This document shows positions 12,578-24,071 of a DNA stretch of 64,000 bases, piece by piece. The notes beneath the pieces were generated by a model. That model saw only the letters and a program-made list of their open reading frames with translations. It had not been told where the DNA came from and made no database searches. The stretch's first letter is position 1, and every line of letters begins with the position of its first letter. Both the position numbers and the translations under genes were made by a program. Source of the stretch: Sclerotiophoma versabilis (Eukaryota; Ascomycota; Dothideomycetes; Pleosporales; Didymellaceae). The stretch covers positions 124,001 through 188,000 of the forward strand of contig JAAROD010000049.1 in the NCBI GenBank assembly GCA_012274445.1. Direction: 5' to 3'.

Positions 12578-12627
12578 TCTTTCTTTCTTTTTTCTCTTCT
12601 TCTTCTTCTTCTTTTCTTTTCTTTTCT
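12578..12627 (+). repeat. Polypyrimidine tract
   Basis: About 50 bases of almost uninterrupted C and T, mainly TTC and TTTC units, next to the pentanucleotide array and a short 13-nt tandem repeat. It is simple sequence and no gene is implied. Confidence 0.85.
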
Positions 12628-12644
12628 GGTCGATGGTTTTTATC

Positions 12645-12678
12645 CTTGGTCTCTACCCTTGGTCTCTACCCTTGGTCT
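12645..12678 (+). repeat. 13-nt tandem repeat, about 2.6 copies
   Basis: The unit CTTGGTCTCTACC occurs twice in full and once in part, directly after the polypyrimidine tract. Confidence 0.8.
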
Positions 12679-14778
12679 TTGGTTGTTGATCGTGGATTCT
12701 TGAGGAGATGAGTGAGATAGTTGAGGCGAGATGTAAAGAGTATGGCTGAGAAGGTGCGTGGATTTTCGGACTTGAGGAGTGAGGGTGCGTTCTGGGTGGT
12801 GGCGGTGATGGTAGTGATAGTGTTTGAGTAACGACTCTCTTGCAACTGAGAAATCCAGACTCCAGGTCCTGGATCTGAATGCCTGTGTCGCCGTCGCTCG
12901 CTCGCTGTTTCGCCGTGAATACTGGGGTTTATCGCGCCGCTGCCAGGGCCAGTGATGGTGTTGATAGGATGCGCGGAGTTAATTAAAGCTCAAAGCCACC
13001 CAACCGCGAATGCTCTGCGGCGAAGAGGAAAGAAATAGAGACGATCAATCAACAATACTCTCCTCACCAGCGAGCGCGAGAAACAACCCCTCCATTTATT
13101 CCCGGCTGCATGTAATCCGCGTTTCAAGCATATTCATTTGCTGACACGGCGCCGCAGCAAACCCATCGTCCAATACACATCCCGCCGCCTGATTGGCCGT
13201 TCGTGCCCGGTGCCGCAGCCACCAACGTCCATCCCGCTCCGCCGCCGAAACGGGCGCGCTCGTGGGATTGATGGCTGTCAGCACTGCAGACAGGGAGTGC
13301 GTTGGGCTGGAGCGTTTTAGGTGCCTCGCACGCCTTGTGGCGTGGAGATAGCGCGGTGATAGCGTGGTTGGAGGTAAAGTGAAGGATAACGGTGTCCACT
13401 CGATCCGGAGCTAAGCGGACGGATATACGGCACTGCGGATGCCACGCCGTGTTTTGCACGTCTTCACATGCGGTTTTTCATCGCCGGGGAAGGATGCCGC
13501 TGCACTCTTGCTTCGGGTTTGTTGTGTGGTCTTGGGGTCTTGGGTGCGTTGGGATAGGGCAGCGTGAATGCATTGTCAGAGCGAGGACACTTGCTACACC
13601 GGGGCCTGTCTGCGCCGGGTCTTATTTCTTCGGTTGCAGACGAAACAGCTCGTGTTGATGTTTCAGCTGTGCGCTTGTAGCTGTAGGGACTGGAGTGGAA
13701 GTGTTCGGTGCGGAGCTTGAAGTGACCGAGATGCACAACGCAGAAGTCGTCGATGGAAGTGAGGTATTTGCACCACTCGACCACGTCAGCTGAATGCGTG
13801 CTTCTGAGCAAACACGGCAGTTTATGTTCCGATGGTCTCTTTGCATTTAAGTGACGGCCTTCTTGCGCCTCTCGCTCGTTCACTTGTCAGGCGGTAGCAG
13901 CTCCTTCCAAGATGCTACAACACGCAACAATAACGCAAGCAGAACGCAAGCAGAACTCTGTACAACGCACATACCAAGCTATCAAATAATACACTTGTTC
14001 AGACTACGTAGCCTCCTGCCACACAGCCACTACGCCCCCTCCGCCGCCTTGCGGACTATTATTACCGGTAATTAGTTCCTTCCCCTCAAATGACACACCA
14101 TTCGAGCATCTGCCGCCCATCCGAGTTCGATGCCGAGGTATCAGAACAGCACACCATTTTGTGTTTCATTAAATGAAAGCGGATTAGTTCGGGACAGCAC
14201 TGTTGAGAAGTGTAGTTCTTGAACCGTCCAATTTTGAAAGAAGTATACACCACTCTCGAAACAATACAGTTATACAGGCATTACCATAGTGAAAACAGCA
14301 AACTGAAAGGCTCTTTAAGTGCGCTGTACCCGTGTATGAAAGACTGTACTATTAAGTACTACAACAGCGAACATTCAACTAGATTAGCACTCTCTCTCCC
14401 CTTTCGGTTTAGTATCTATTTCCTATCCAAAGCTCTTCTTCTTTTGTACGTAGTAGTTTTTTTTTTTTTGAAGTGGTGAATCATATATAGTCAGCTATAC
14501 AAGGTAATTTTATAGTGTTGTTGCTGCTTGATGGGCGTTGAGAGGACAGTCTTGCGAGTATAAAGATATCACTCTACCCTCTTCTACATTGATGATTACA
14601 AACTACTATTACTGTAAGATTATACAAGCGGACTACTGCAAGACGGAACTCCATCAAGAGCGGATGCATTTCTGAAACAATAGGTTGACCCGATGAGCAA
14701 GCTTGGTAGCCGCTTTATAGAGGAGTGATTCTTAAGGAAGCAAAGCCCTACGGTCTTGCGCCCTGTATTCGTCTTCTC
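12679..14778. other. Gene-poor region, AT-richer at its right end
   Basis: About 2.1 kb with no supported gene. From about 14,060 the sequence becomes visibly richer in A and T and contains a run of more than ten T at about 14,457, just before the damaged HET gene. Short frames on both strands lack recognisable domains. Confidence 0.45.
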
Positions 14779-17097
14779 TCAGACTAGTAAAATGTCCTGG
14801 TCTTGTGGATCCATTCTATCCACTTCTCCGTTCATCAGACCATAAACATAAGCCTCCCCAACTAATATATATGTCTCTTCTAATCGATCTGGTACTCTGC
14901 GCAGGACGTGCGGCGTTGGCGCGCCATTGAACACGCACACCCTGTCGCCTGCGCTTACTTCTTCATTTGTAAAGCCTGGCACTCCCTCAGTTGTGTAGAA
15001 TAATCGGCGATGCCCAAGGATATAGAGACGCTTTAGGAACCTTCCAGCGTTGCCTGATGTGTTACCAAGAGCGCTCAATGTCGCCATCATTCGCTTGTAA
15101 GGCCGCCGAGAATACTCTGTTGAAAGATCGCCTCTTAGCATCGAGTCCTTCATCTAATTACGTTTGAACTTATGTAATGCGATGTGAAACGCTTTGTATG
15201 TTTGAAAAGTCATAGGCCTGCTTTTATCTTGGGGTTGATCGCCAATGAACGAGCGCCAGTAAGGTTCGTCTTGGTGAGGGTGCGTCCCGTGTGCAACGCC
15301 CTTCGCTCCTTCTGTGTCCTGTAAGCCGGTACATGTTCTATGTGCGTGCTCTTCCCACGCAGCCAGGTTTTCCAAGAGACTGTAGATGTCTTTCAAGGCG
15401 CCTGTTGCAAAAAGTGGAATAGGGGCACATACGGAGGAGACGGTGTAGAGAAGCGTCCCGCGCATGACTAGTTCGTGCAGTTGTTGCCCTTTAGCAACTA
15501 CACATGGTCGTGAACTGGCTTGTGATCCTGATACGAGTTCTATTTGCCAAGTTTTGATCTCATGGAAGTCATGCAAATTTGGAACCCATGACGGAAGGTT
15601 CTGAATAGTCTTCTTTCTGGCCGCTTGTGCAAACCAGGCCCAAGGAGAACCCATTTTGCCGACCAAACTCTGAGGGAATATAGCAGCACTAAATGCAACG
15701 TAGAGTTCGGATACTTCTTTGATGGAATATAAGTCTACATTTAGGATCTTGTACTGGTCCGGATTCAGGATACCGAGTATACCAAAGACGCGATCTTGTG
15801 GCAGAGAACAATCTTGAAACACGTTGACAGAGTGCGAGATCCGCAACATTGCATCCCCTATCGTGGATCGATCTAGTGAAAGCGACTTTGATCTTTGACT
15901 TAATGTTTCCAAAACAACATATCGTACATCAATGAGCAGGCGACCGTGTGCTGTTTGTCGGTATATGTCGATTTCTGTACCAGAGGTTGCGTCATTCAGA
16001 AAAGCCTTGAGTTTAGGCAGCTGATGAAGAGCTCCCTCCAGCAGGTGAGCTGATATCGCATGCTGGCCACAAAGGAACGTGACTTGGTCAGCCAGAACGT
16101 ATTCTTGGACGATCCATACCCTGCGAAACCATTCATTGCCCATAAGCTCGACTAACGCGGACCAGATTCGAGCATCAATCTGCTGTACAGCTTGAATATA
16201 CGGATCGTAATTTGCATATTTGCTGTCAGCTTCAGCGGACATCATTCCTGCGCTTTCAGCTGCATACGCTATGGTCGGCAGCAAGTCAATAGCATCTTGC
16301 ATAGAGTCCTGATCTTCTGCGAGACCAAGCCAGATCCAAACCATGTTTGCTTTCCGGTAGATCTTGTTCATCGAAGACAACTGACTGGCCTTTTCTTCTG
16401 TATCATCTTGATTTATACACAAGGCGTCGATCCAGATTGGTCGCAGGGGTTCTGCGAACTTCGCCTTGTGGTGCAATGTCTTTGTCCACGCCCATAGGTC
16501 CTCCGCTTCAGGAAAAGGTGATCCAATACTCTCCATTATGTTAGTTGTGACTTTGCTTTGTTCGTTGCCACTATTTTCATGGCTTTGAACGTCGTCCTCG
16601 GTGATTCTGATTTTCTCCTCTTCCATCCCACTCTCTTCTTCGCCGCTCTCAGGTGCGCTTACACTCTCCAAGATATCCTTATCTTCCTGTCTCCAGTCTG
16701 TTTCTTTTGCGTCACTTTCGTATTCCTCATCTCCAGCATCCTGGTTTCCGGATATGTCCTTGTCATCTTCTGTAACGCCACTCTTCTCCGTATCAGGTCT
16801 TCTGACTTTCTTCCACGTTGGCAGATATGTGTTGCGGCGTGCAAGATACGGCAATGCCGTGTACAAGTTACGGTGAACATAGTGTCTCTGACCATTGCAA
16901 CTGATTGGGAAAGTTTGATCTTGAGGGCCCCACACATAAGAGAGCGCCTCAAAATCAGGGTTGTCGTCTAGTTCGACTACTCGCATCGTCCAAGATAGAC
17001 CATCTTCTCCACCAGTCGGCATCAGTAGTCTGATCTTGCCTGGCTGTAGCGGCTCGTACTTGAACAGTGGTAGGTCATCAACTGGTTGCTGAGGCAT
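14779..17097 (-). pseudogene. HET-domain protein interrupted by an in-frame TAG
   Basis: Heterokaryon-incompatibility (HET) domain gene, a class that can trigger cell death on non-self fusion. The frame runs from ATG 17,097 (MPQQPVDDLPLFKYEPL) for 647 codons to a TAG at 15,156-15,154 and continues in the same frame for another 124 codons to 14,779. The second part holds the conserved HET C-terminal block (RRLFYTTEGVPGFTNEEVSA, VCVFNGAPTPHVLRR, VGEAYVYGLMNGE), so the stop splits one protein. HET motifs are clear: LSYVWG, WIDALCINQDD and RRVWIVQEYVL. An unusual Glu/Asp-rich insert of about 90 residues separates LSYVWG from the WIDALCINQ block. No canonical intron removes the stop. The allele could be non-functional, read through, or shortened but active; an exact splice model is not proved. 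Confidence 0.75.
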
Positions 17098-17919
17098 GAT
17101 GAGCCAAAGTTTGCGTGCTTTCGAGAGGATAATAGCTGGGAACTTCGAGTATTGTTGGAGCAACGCGGGGTCAGGCAGACCCAACAAGGCTGAGTTGTCA
17201 TGATCACGTGCAAGACTAACAAGACCTCACCGCAGCATCCCCAAGAAGTAGCGACACTCATATTCGTGCGGCAAAGAAAACGGATATATATGCTGTCATT
17301 GAGGAATCAGCCACTGGCGATAGAAGTGACCATGTCCGGGTTGCTGTTGACATGGTTGGCAAATGCGTATAGTGTTGGGCATCACAGTTTGTCTCATTTT
17401 CGAGCGTGTTGTAGACCACTCTGCTGACTATCAGGTGTGCCTTCGCGATGGACTGGCACAGTCCTATGAGTGAGGGTATCAATGCCAAACATGGAGCCCA
17501 TTGCGGCAGCCTCCTTGTTGTTGTCTGCAAAATGGTGTTCGCGGTTGTGTTTTCGATGCATTCTTGGGCTCGTTATGTACGTTCTCTGTGATAACAAGGA
17601 GAGACAGAACTCGAAAATGCTATCATATGCTGTTTGTTTACCGACGAGATCCACAGATTAGCCATATTAAAGAAAAGTAAGCTTTGAGGCTGAATGTGAG
17701 ATAAGGTAGAGACATAATGAGCTAGTTCTGTATTTTAACGAAAGCACACGCGTTAATTGGATAGCATAGCTCTACTAAGAATAGTAAATGCGACAGCCCG
17801 AAGAGAGCCAAAAAGATGCCGCCCGCTTGCAACGCCAAACGCAAATGCTGAGGATATCGTAAATGTTTTTGAAGCCATAACTTCGTATTTTTGAAATCTG
17901 CTGGGATGAACATCACCGC
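17098..17919. other. Intergenic, between HET and CorA-like genes
   Basis: About 820 bp between two minus-strand genes. A minus-strand frame at 17,722-17,916 has one hydrophobic stretch (GGIFLALFGLSHLLFLVEL) directly after the CorA-like stop codon. It may be 3' untranslated sequence or a remnant of a longer C-terminus. Confidence 0.4.
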
Positions 17920-19869
17920 TCATCCAGCTCTCGGCCAGATTGAAGTGGTTGTTCTGTTCATTCCTGGCGTGGCGGTACCTTTACCACGAAAACCGAGCAG
18001 GCTCTTGAACGACTCCAGCGTCCATTGAGCTTCATCATTGAGAGCACGGTCAAGAACCCAAGTGACTACAGAGGTGAACATGACAACCCCAATCGCGCAG
18101 ACCCAATAGACCCAAAATTGAGGTTTGTTGGGTGCGTAGTTGTCTTGCATACTGAAGAGACTGCTCGTGTACGCTAATGGGATGAATAAAAGTGCGAGTA
18201 GGTTGAGGCGCTTGACGCGCTTGGCTTCTTCAAGACTTTGGCGGTTGCCGGCAATGCTCGCAAGACCCGTCATAGATGTCATGAGATTGTCTGCGCGCTC
18301 TTTGAGGACTTGTAAACGGAGATACGCATACTGGTAGTCAATCTCACAATCCTTCCAGTCATGAGCCTTCTTACTTGTCGGATTTCCTTTCTTCTGCGCA
18401 AATGGATCAAGGGGATAGCCCAAGCTGAGCAGTGCATCCTCAATGTCATCTCGATAGTTGCCGCAGCGGCGAGAGATAGTTTGGAGTGCTTTCCACTGTT
18501 CTTGCTCCTCCACCCATGCTGTCGTCAGCTTGAGTTCGAGGGATGGTAGCATGACCTTGATGTAGTCGGCCAACTGTAGGTAGTGAGCAGCAACTATCTT
18601 CTTCAGGAAGATGGCTGAGTGACTTGGTTGTTTCCACTCCTCCTCGTTCAGAAGACCAGATTTCGTCTCGTAGTAATACACAAGGTCATAAAGCATGGAT
18701 TTGTGAGGATGGTGAGAGCCGGTCGGAAGTACGCCAGGCTTAAGCTTAGCTGACGGGACAAAGTCTGAATATCCTCCTTGAAAAGGCTCATTCTTGAGGT
18801 TGATGTCAGGATTGTTAATCAGGCGTAGATCATACGCTCCGGTTTTGGCGTTGTACACCTTTTCTTTCGGATACTTGTCCATGCTTCCAAGCTGAGGGTC
18901 GCAGAGAATCACAACTGGTTTGTCATCAGCGTGCTACTATCTTATCTCCTGGCTGACATGCTTACCATCCCAACCCCCTTTTGTATCAACTTCTGTAGAC
19001 CACCAACTCACTTTCCGTCGGAGTATCGCGGTTGTGGTATTGGTATTTCCTTTGCTGTGATCCTTAGTTCTGCCTTGGTCTTTACACTCCTTCGTTTTAG
19101 TGGTCTTTGTGTCCTTTTCCTTTCCCTGGTCTTTGCTCAAGAAATGACGCGGTGCGGTCATGCCCACATGTCTCTTGGTCCTTGCACAGAAGCAGGGTAG
19201 AGTTTCTAGTGCCTTGTTAAATTCACGTAGTTCACAATATTGCACATGGAAGCTCTCCTCAGGATTTATCAAGCTTGGCTGAGGCAATGCGTCACTGACG
19301 GGTGTAAAGTCGTTACTCCAAACACAAGTTCTCTCTTGCCGCAACCAGAATGTGGGGTTCATCCAGAAGTGGCCACCTATTGCCGCGACATAATCCGTCG
19401 CCAAGCCTTCCATAATGTAGATTCGACGACGCTCATGTTCGCGAGTGGACAAATGGCTTCTGAGATGCGCAGCATCTCGGAACTCAGTCTTCGTGAATTT
19501 AGGTGGTCCTGTCGCAGATGCTTCCAACATGACTACGTGAGCACCGCCAGCTGTCATTAGTGGTGCCTTGCCAGTCAGGTTGTTTGGATCCGCAGTTCTG
19601 AGACCGGGATTGGAGTCGCTAAGGGCTGCGATGTACTCTTGGTACGGCCCTATGCACAGTCAGCATCGTCGTTTCAAAAAGAGATAACGTCGTCGCTCAC
19701 CTGGAGTACACAGCCAGGATCCAATGGGCTTCTCATCTTGCAGCTCCGGAGTCATGACCTGTCTAGGTGTTCCACGCCCTAGGGTGGTCTGAGCTGATCG
19801 GGCATCTGGTGAGGCTCTGTTCAGATTATCCATCGGAACCTCGGTGACCATGGTAGCCATCTGAGCCAT
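17920..19869 (-). CDS. CorA-like two-helix membrane protein
   Basis: Three exons, 19869-19701, 19649-18966 and 18914-17920, sum to 1,848 nt (615 aa). Both introns are about 50 nt with good consensus sites. The N-terminal half is soluble (GLATDYVAAIGGHFWMNPTF, then WSNDFTPVSDAL) and resembles fungal CorA-like proteins. A long helical segment (LQVLKERADNLMTSMTGLAS) leads into two transmembrane helices, LLALLFIPLAYTSSLFSM and FWVYWVCAIGVVMFTSVV. The Gly-Met-Asn signature of true Mg2+ channels is not visible after the first helix, so metal transport is uncertain. A Lys/Thr-rich stretch (residues about 210-245) is low complexity. A good 3' splice site lies just upstream of the chosen ATG, so an extra 5' exon is possible. 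Confidence 0.72.
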
Positions 19870-21139
19870 CACGTCGATAAGCCGAGTGCGCTGCAAATTT
19901 ATCGCCGTTTTACATCAGGATGTTCACGAACAGTTCTAAGAAAAGCGGAACGGGGAGGGATGGGGCGAGCCGTTCGTGGGTGGAACGACTTTTCAAGCGC
20001 TTGCGGCTTTGCATAGAGGCGGAGCATGGCTGCATAACTTGGGGGCCAGAAAGCGCCACGTCACCCATGCACCTTCAGCTGAGGGGAAAGATCAGCCTTT
20101 TGTCGCATCTTGCGCTTGCGTTCGTGTGGGCATTGAGGCAGTGAGATGCGTTCGCCGGTGAAGGTTGAAGGACGTTGCTTGTATCACGAACCTGAGGCAG
20201 ATGTGGGGTGGCATGTTGTGTCTGCCCTTTAAGGTACTTGAGCACCTCAGCCTGATTGAAAAGCACCCAGCCCCCTTGATTCGGTAGGAGACAAGACGAA
20301 TGACAGACCGGAGCCATTTGCTCGAGTCGAAGGGCGTCGTTTGAGTATCATCATGACCGTCAGTCTCAAATAGCATTGTGAGGTTACTGTCACGTGTACG
20401 TCGTGGCAGGCCAAACTTGATTTGGATGGCGTGCACGTGCCGGTCTCCGTCATCGACACTGTCCAGCGCAGACACGTTGGCTGCTCTCCACATCTCCAGA
20501 TCCGGATGTCCCCTTGGTCGCATGTAACCGTGATCTTGACCTCCGCACGGGTGATATCGGATGCTCGAGCGTCAGACGACAGTATCCGAACATTGCTTAC
20601 AAAAGTACAGACGTGTCATTCTCGCGTCTCCGATCTGTGAGGCGCGTTGGCCACGTTGAACGCCCAGAACTTCAAGTTCCAGCCTCACAAACATCGTCCC
20701 CCTTTGTCATCATGTCTGCTGAGGCTGCTCAAGGACGAATGCCATTCGTTGAATCTTCCTCTCTGCATGACATGCTCGAGGCGTCCAATCTTGTCACAGC
20801 GCATGCATAGCGGTGTTGCTCTTGACAACACCAACAATGGAGGAAGTTCATGGACACTGCCGTACCTGACGATCGATCGATCCTCCAATCACATGTATGC
20901 CGGGACCCACTTACCCAGGAATAGCGGTCAATTGCCCAGCACCAAAAGCTTCACCGCGCTAAGACAGCACACCCAATGTACCTACCAGATTGGGAGTCCA
21001 GTCACAATAATGTAGCAAGCACCGTCATCAGGTCAGGTGGTAGGACATCGCTGTCAAACATCAGCCAATTTATAACGCAGGTATTCACCTTCAGACCTTG
21101 AGCATCTCACAACTACCCATCATCCATCATCTACCCACC
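19870..21139. other. Intergenic with an uncertain minus-strand candidate
   Basis: About 1.27 kb. Minus-strand frames at 20,523-20,320 (DDGDRHVHAIQIKFGLPRR) and 20,317-20,130 (NQGGWVLFNQAEVLKYLKGQ) both look coding but are offset. This could be an unplaced small gene, a broken one, or upstream exons of the CorA-like gene. A TATA-like element at about 21,069 (TTTATAAC) precedes the plus-strand gene at 21,140. Confidence 0.35.
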
Positions 21140-21562
21140 ATGACCACAGAGCTGGTTGCTCACATGCGGCTTTCGCATTACAAGGGCCTCTGGCAGGCTC
21201 TATACGGCTCTACACATGGCTTTGGAGAGCGCAAGCTGAAGCTCAACTTGACCTCTGCCCAACGCGGCTTTGTCGTCGAGATGCCCATTGTCTGTCATTA
21301 CGAAGACAATGTAGCCGTCCTCACTACCCGGGGCGTATCGAAGTCAGAGTGGTCGACATTCTGCAAGCTCATCTCGGATGAGAGCGTGCTAAAGGTCATC
21401 TTCTTTGATCAAGCCCACGACTTCCTTGCAAGGATCACCCCGGTCGGCGCAAAGCCACCCAAAGTCGACCTCTATCAGGTGAAGTTCCGCTGGCAGGAGG
21501 ACGACGAGATTGCGCTCGCTCTGAGAAAGGGCATCAAGTGGATCTCCGGGATCCTTGAATGA
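21140..21562 (+). CDS. Hypothetical protein, 140 aa
   Basis: Single-exon frame starting at an ATG in good context (ACCATGAC), about 70 bp after a TATA-like TTTATAAC. The protein is mixed alpha/beta in character, with no signal peptide or membrane helix (begins MTTELVAHMRLSHYKGLWQA; later VDLYQVKFRWQEDDEIALA). Codon use and composition look genuine. I do not recognise a family. It is flanked by an uncertain region on the left and the alcohol dehydrogenase promoter on the right. Confidence 0.55.
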   Translation: MTTELVAHMRLSHYKGLWQALYGSTHGFGERKLKLNLTSAQRGFVVEMPIVCHYEDNVAVLTTRGVSKSEWSTFCKLISDESVLKVIFFDQAHDFLARITPVGAKPPKVDLYQVKFRWQEDDEIALALRKGIKWISGILE

Positions 21563-22886
21563 AGAAAGAGATGTAACTTGCTCATAACACACTACTCGTA
21601 AGTCTGCGATTGCTTTTGTGGAGGCTTTGCTAACGCCAAGTAGCATTGAGATCTCGGCTTCTCCTCTCATACCTCGAAAATCTACAAAACAGACTTTTGG
21701 GACGAAAAATAAACCTCAACCAACCTTCCATGTTACCGGAACAGTTGGATATACGCGACTTGCACTCTGCTTACGGCCTATGTCGCCGCAGAAACACAGA
21801 TCTTGAAACCTCGGTTCTCTTCTGTGTTGGCGTCGCCGTTCACACTTCCCTCGTCGAAGAAAACGTTACGGAACTACGGGGAACCACATCGCCGGAAGAA
21901 GACTGCAGTGACAACATTTTGTCTAAAACAGCCTCTCAGGAAATCAGTCGTGACAGTCTCGATAGCGCGGGCATCATGCAACAACCAAACCTCTCATATC
22001 GAGAGTAATCTTCAGAGCGGGACCGTGAACGGGATATTTAGTTATCAGGACGGCGGGGACAGTCTGTATCTATACACAACACAATTAAACAAACTTCACT
22101 TCCCTCTAAGATCTGGAATCCTTCGAAACATTCCCCATCTTCTCCGGAGACGATTGGGACCAATGAGATAGCGGACCAAAAGAGAAGGTGCGGAGTTGAT
22201 TGGAATCAGCTCTCTCGCACGTTTCAGGGCAACAGCAACACGCCTCTTCGCTCACCGCATCACAGGTCTAATCGGACGAGTGCGGCGAGAGTTTGCCTTT
22301 GGCAGACTCTCAATTGCTTGGTATCATGCACTCGGCATCTCTTCACCGATTTAGAATCATATCTGCGACTAACATCACAACATCTCGGCATCTGCATTTA
22401 TCATCTAGCATCTTCTACAGGTGTCACGATCTACCTCACACGGGAGCTAAACTTTGCTCCGCGAGTGGCGAGGATGTCATACAGAAATAGTGGGTCATTC
22501 ACACGTGGGCGGCCCGAGTGATCTTTCAGCCTCAACGTCTATCCCCACTCCGAAGCCCAGGTCGAATTTGCACCTCGGATCGGACTCGGTGCTAGCGGGC
22601 ATTGTGCCTGGCGATGGTGGTAATAACAGGCGCACACGCCTTCAAAACAGATGATGAAGTCATGCCAGCGGGCCCTGGTCCACGGCGAGTGATCGGCGAA
22701 GCATAAAAACTTCACATTTTGCGACAGCGCAACGACCACGCCTGACAAATCCAAAGCGTGGACCTGGGGGAATCTTCAAGATGCTTGTAGCAGTGCGTGC
22801 GGCAAAGGGGACAGATACATAGGGAGCCTGTCAGCCCTTTCGTTCACTCCTCAGCATACCAGTCCATCATACCAGTATTCGCAACT
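21563..22886. other. Intergenic upstream of alcohol dehydrogenase
   Basis: About 1.3 kb. A plus-strand frame at 21,646-22,008 (120 codons) has fair composition, but no start context, domain or splice support. The rest holds nothing recognised apart from the alcohol dehydrogenase promoter. Confidence 0.4.
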
Positions 22887-23942
22887 ATGTCTTCCACTCC
22901 TGATTTCAACGGCTGGGTCGCCCACGACCCCTCTGCCGCCGACGGCAACATGAAGTGGGGCAACTTCGAGCCCAAGGCCTTCGAGGAGACCGACATTGAG
23001 ATGGAGATTTCTCACTGCGGTGTCTGCGGTTCCGACATTCACACCCTCCGCTCTGGCTGGGGTCCCTCAGACTACCCTCTTGTTGTTGGTCACGAGATCA
23101 TCGGCCATGTCACCAAGGTCGGCAAGGACGTCAAGGACCTCAAGGTTGGCGACCGTGTCGGTGTTGGCGCTCAGTCTGAGTGCTGCGAGGGCTGCCGCCC
23201 CTGCAAGATGAAGCAGGAGTCCAACTGCAACAAGTTTACCATGACCTACAACGGCAAGCACTTGAACGGCGACAAGTCGTACGGTGGTTACGCTAAGGCA
23301 TGGCGTGGACCCGCTTCCTTCGCTATCCCCATTCCTGAGGGTCTCCCTTCTGAGTTCGCCGCTCCCCTTATGTGCGGTGGTGTAACTGTTTACAACCCTC
23401 TCGTCTCCTACGGTGCTGGCCCCGGCAAGCGCGTCGGTGTTGTTGGTGTCGGTGGCCTGGGTCACTTCGCGCTCCTCTTCGCAAAGGCCCTTGGTGCTGA
23501 CGAGGTTGTTGCCATCTCCCGCTCCTCCTCTAAGAAGGAGGATGCCATCAAGCTGGGCGCTGACCGCTTCATCGCTACCGGCGAGGACCCTGACTGGGCC
23601 ACCAAGAACGCCAACGGTCTTGACTTGATCATCTCCACCATCTCCGGCTCCTTCCCGCTCGACCAGTACCTTAACCTGCTCGACGTTAACGGCACATTCG
23701 TCCAGCTCGGTGCGCCCGACGACCCGCTCCCCAGCTTCAGCCCCATGGGTCTGATTTTCAAGAACCTCAAGATCGCCGGTTCCTTGATCGGCACCAGGCA
23801 GCACATCCGCGACATGTTGGAGTTGGCCAAGAAGACCAACCTCCAGGCTTGGGTCCAGGTCAGGCCTATGAGCGAGGCCAACCAGGTTATTGTTGATTTC
23901 GAGAAGGGACTGCCTAGGTACAGGTACGTTCTCAAGAACTAG
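22887..23942 (+). CDS. Zinc-dependent, NADP-type alcohol dehydrogenase (Adh6/cinnamyl-type)
   Basis: Medium-chain dehydrogenase of 351 aa in one exon, oxidising or reducing alcohol/aldehyde pairs in the cytosol. Catalytic zinc ligands are Cys44 (HCGVCGSD), His69 in GHEIIGH, and a cysteine in LMCGGVTVY. The structural zinc cluster Cys100, 103, 106 and 114 has the classic C-x2-C-x2-C-x7-C spacing. The nucleotide fold has GVVGVGGLGH, and the serine-rich loop after it (ISRSSSKKEDA) fits an NADP-preferring Adh6/7-like or cinnamyl-alcohol enzyme. Codons are strikingly biased to C-ending and GGT/GTT forms, a sign of strong expression. The start at ATG 22,887 is chosen because the family homology begins there; the frame is open further upstream without a better start. 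Confidence 0.93.
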   Translation: MSSTPDFNGWVAHDPSAADGNMKWGNFEPKAFEETDIEMEISHCGVCGSDIHTLRSGWGPSDYPLVVGHEIIGHVTKVGKDVKDLKVGDRVGVGAQSECCEGCRPCKMKQESNCNKFTMTYNGKHLNGDKSYGGYAKAWRGPASFAIPIPEGLPSEFAAPLMCGGVTVYNPLVSYGAGPGKRVGVVGVGGLGHFALLFAKALGADEVVAISRSSSKKEDAIKLGADRFIATGEDPDWATKNANGLDLIISTISGSFPLDQYLNLLDVNGTFVQLGAPDDPLPSFSPMGLIFKNLKIAGSLIGTRQHIRDMLELAKKTNLQAWVQVRPMSEANQVIVDFEKGLPRYRYVLKN

Positions 23943-24071
23943 ATGTCGGTTTAGCGTAATACCCAATGCGGCTAAGAGCTGCTTAATGAAGTTGATGTTA
24001 TTGTATTCTCAAGCTGCCCCTGTGTTGCCGTGATCATGATGCATGTGTGTCGAAATGCGCGTTACCTCATA

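Noticed and set aside
14457..14470. Poly-T run as a retroposon tail
   Set aside because: No target-site duplication or coding remnant is present beside it; it fits simple AT-rich intergenic sequence.
23067..23966. 299-codon minus-strand frame opposite the alcohol dehydrogenase
   Set aside because: It is a shadow of a codon-biased gene; the sense strand has complete zinc ligands and nucleotide-binding motifs.
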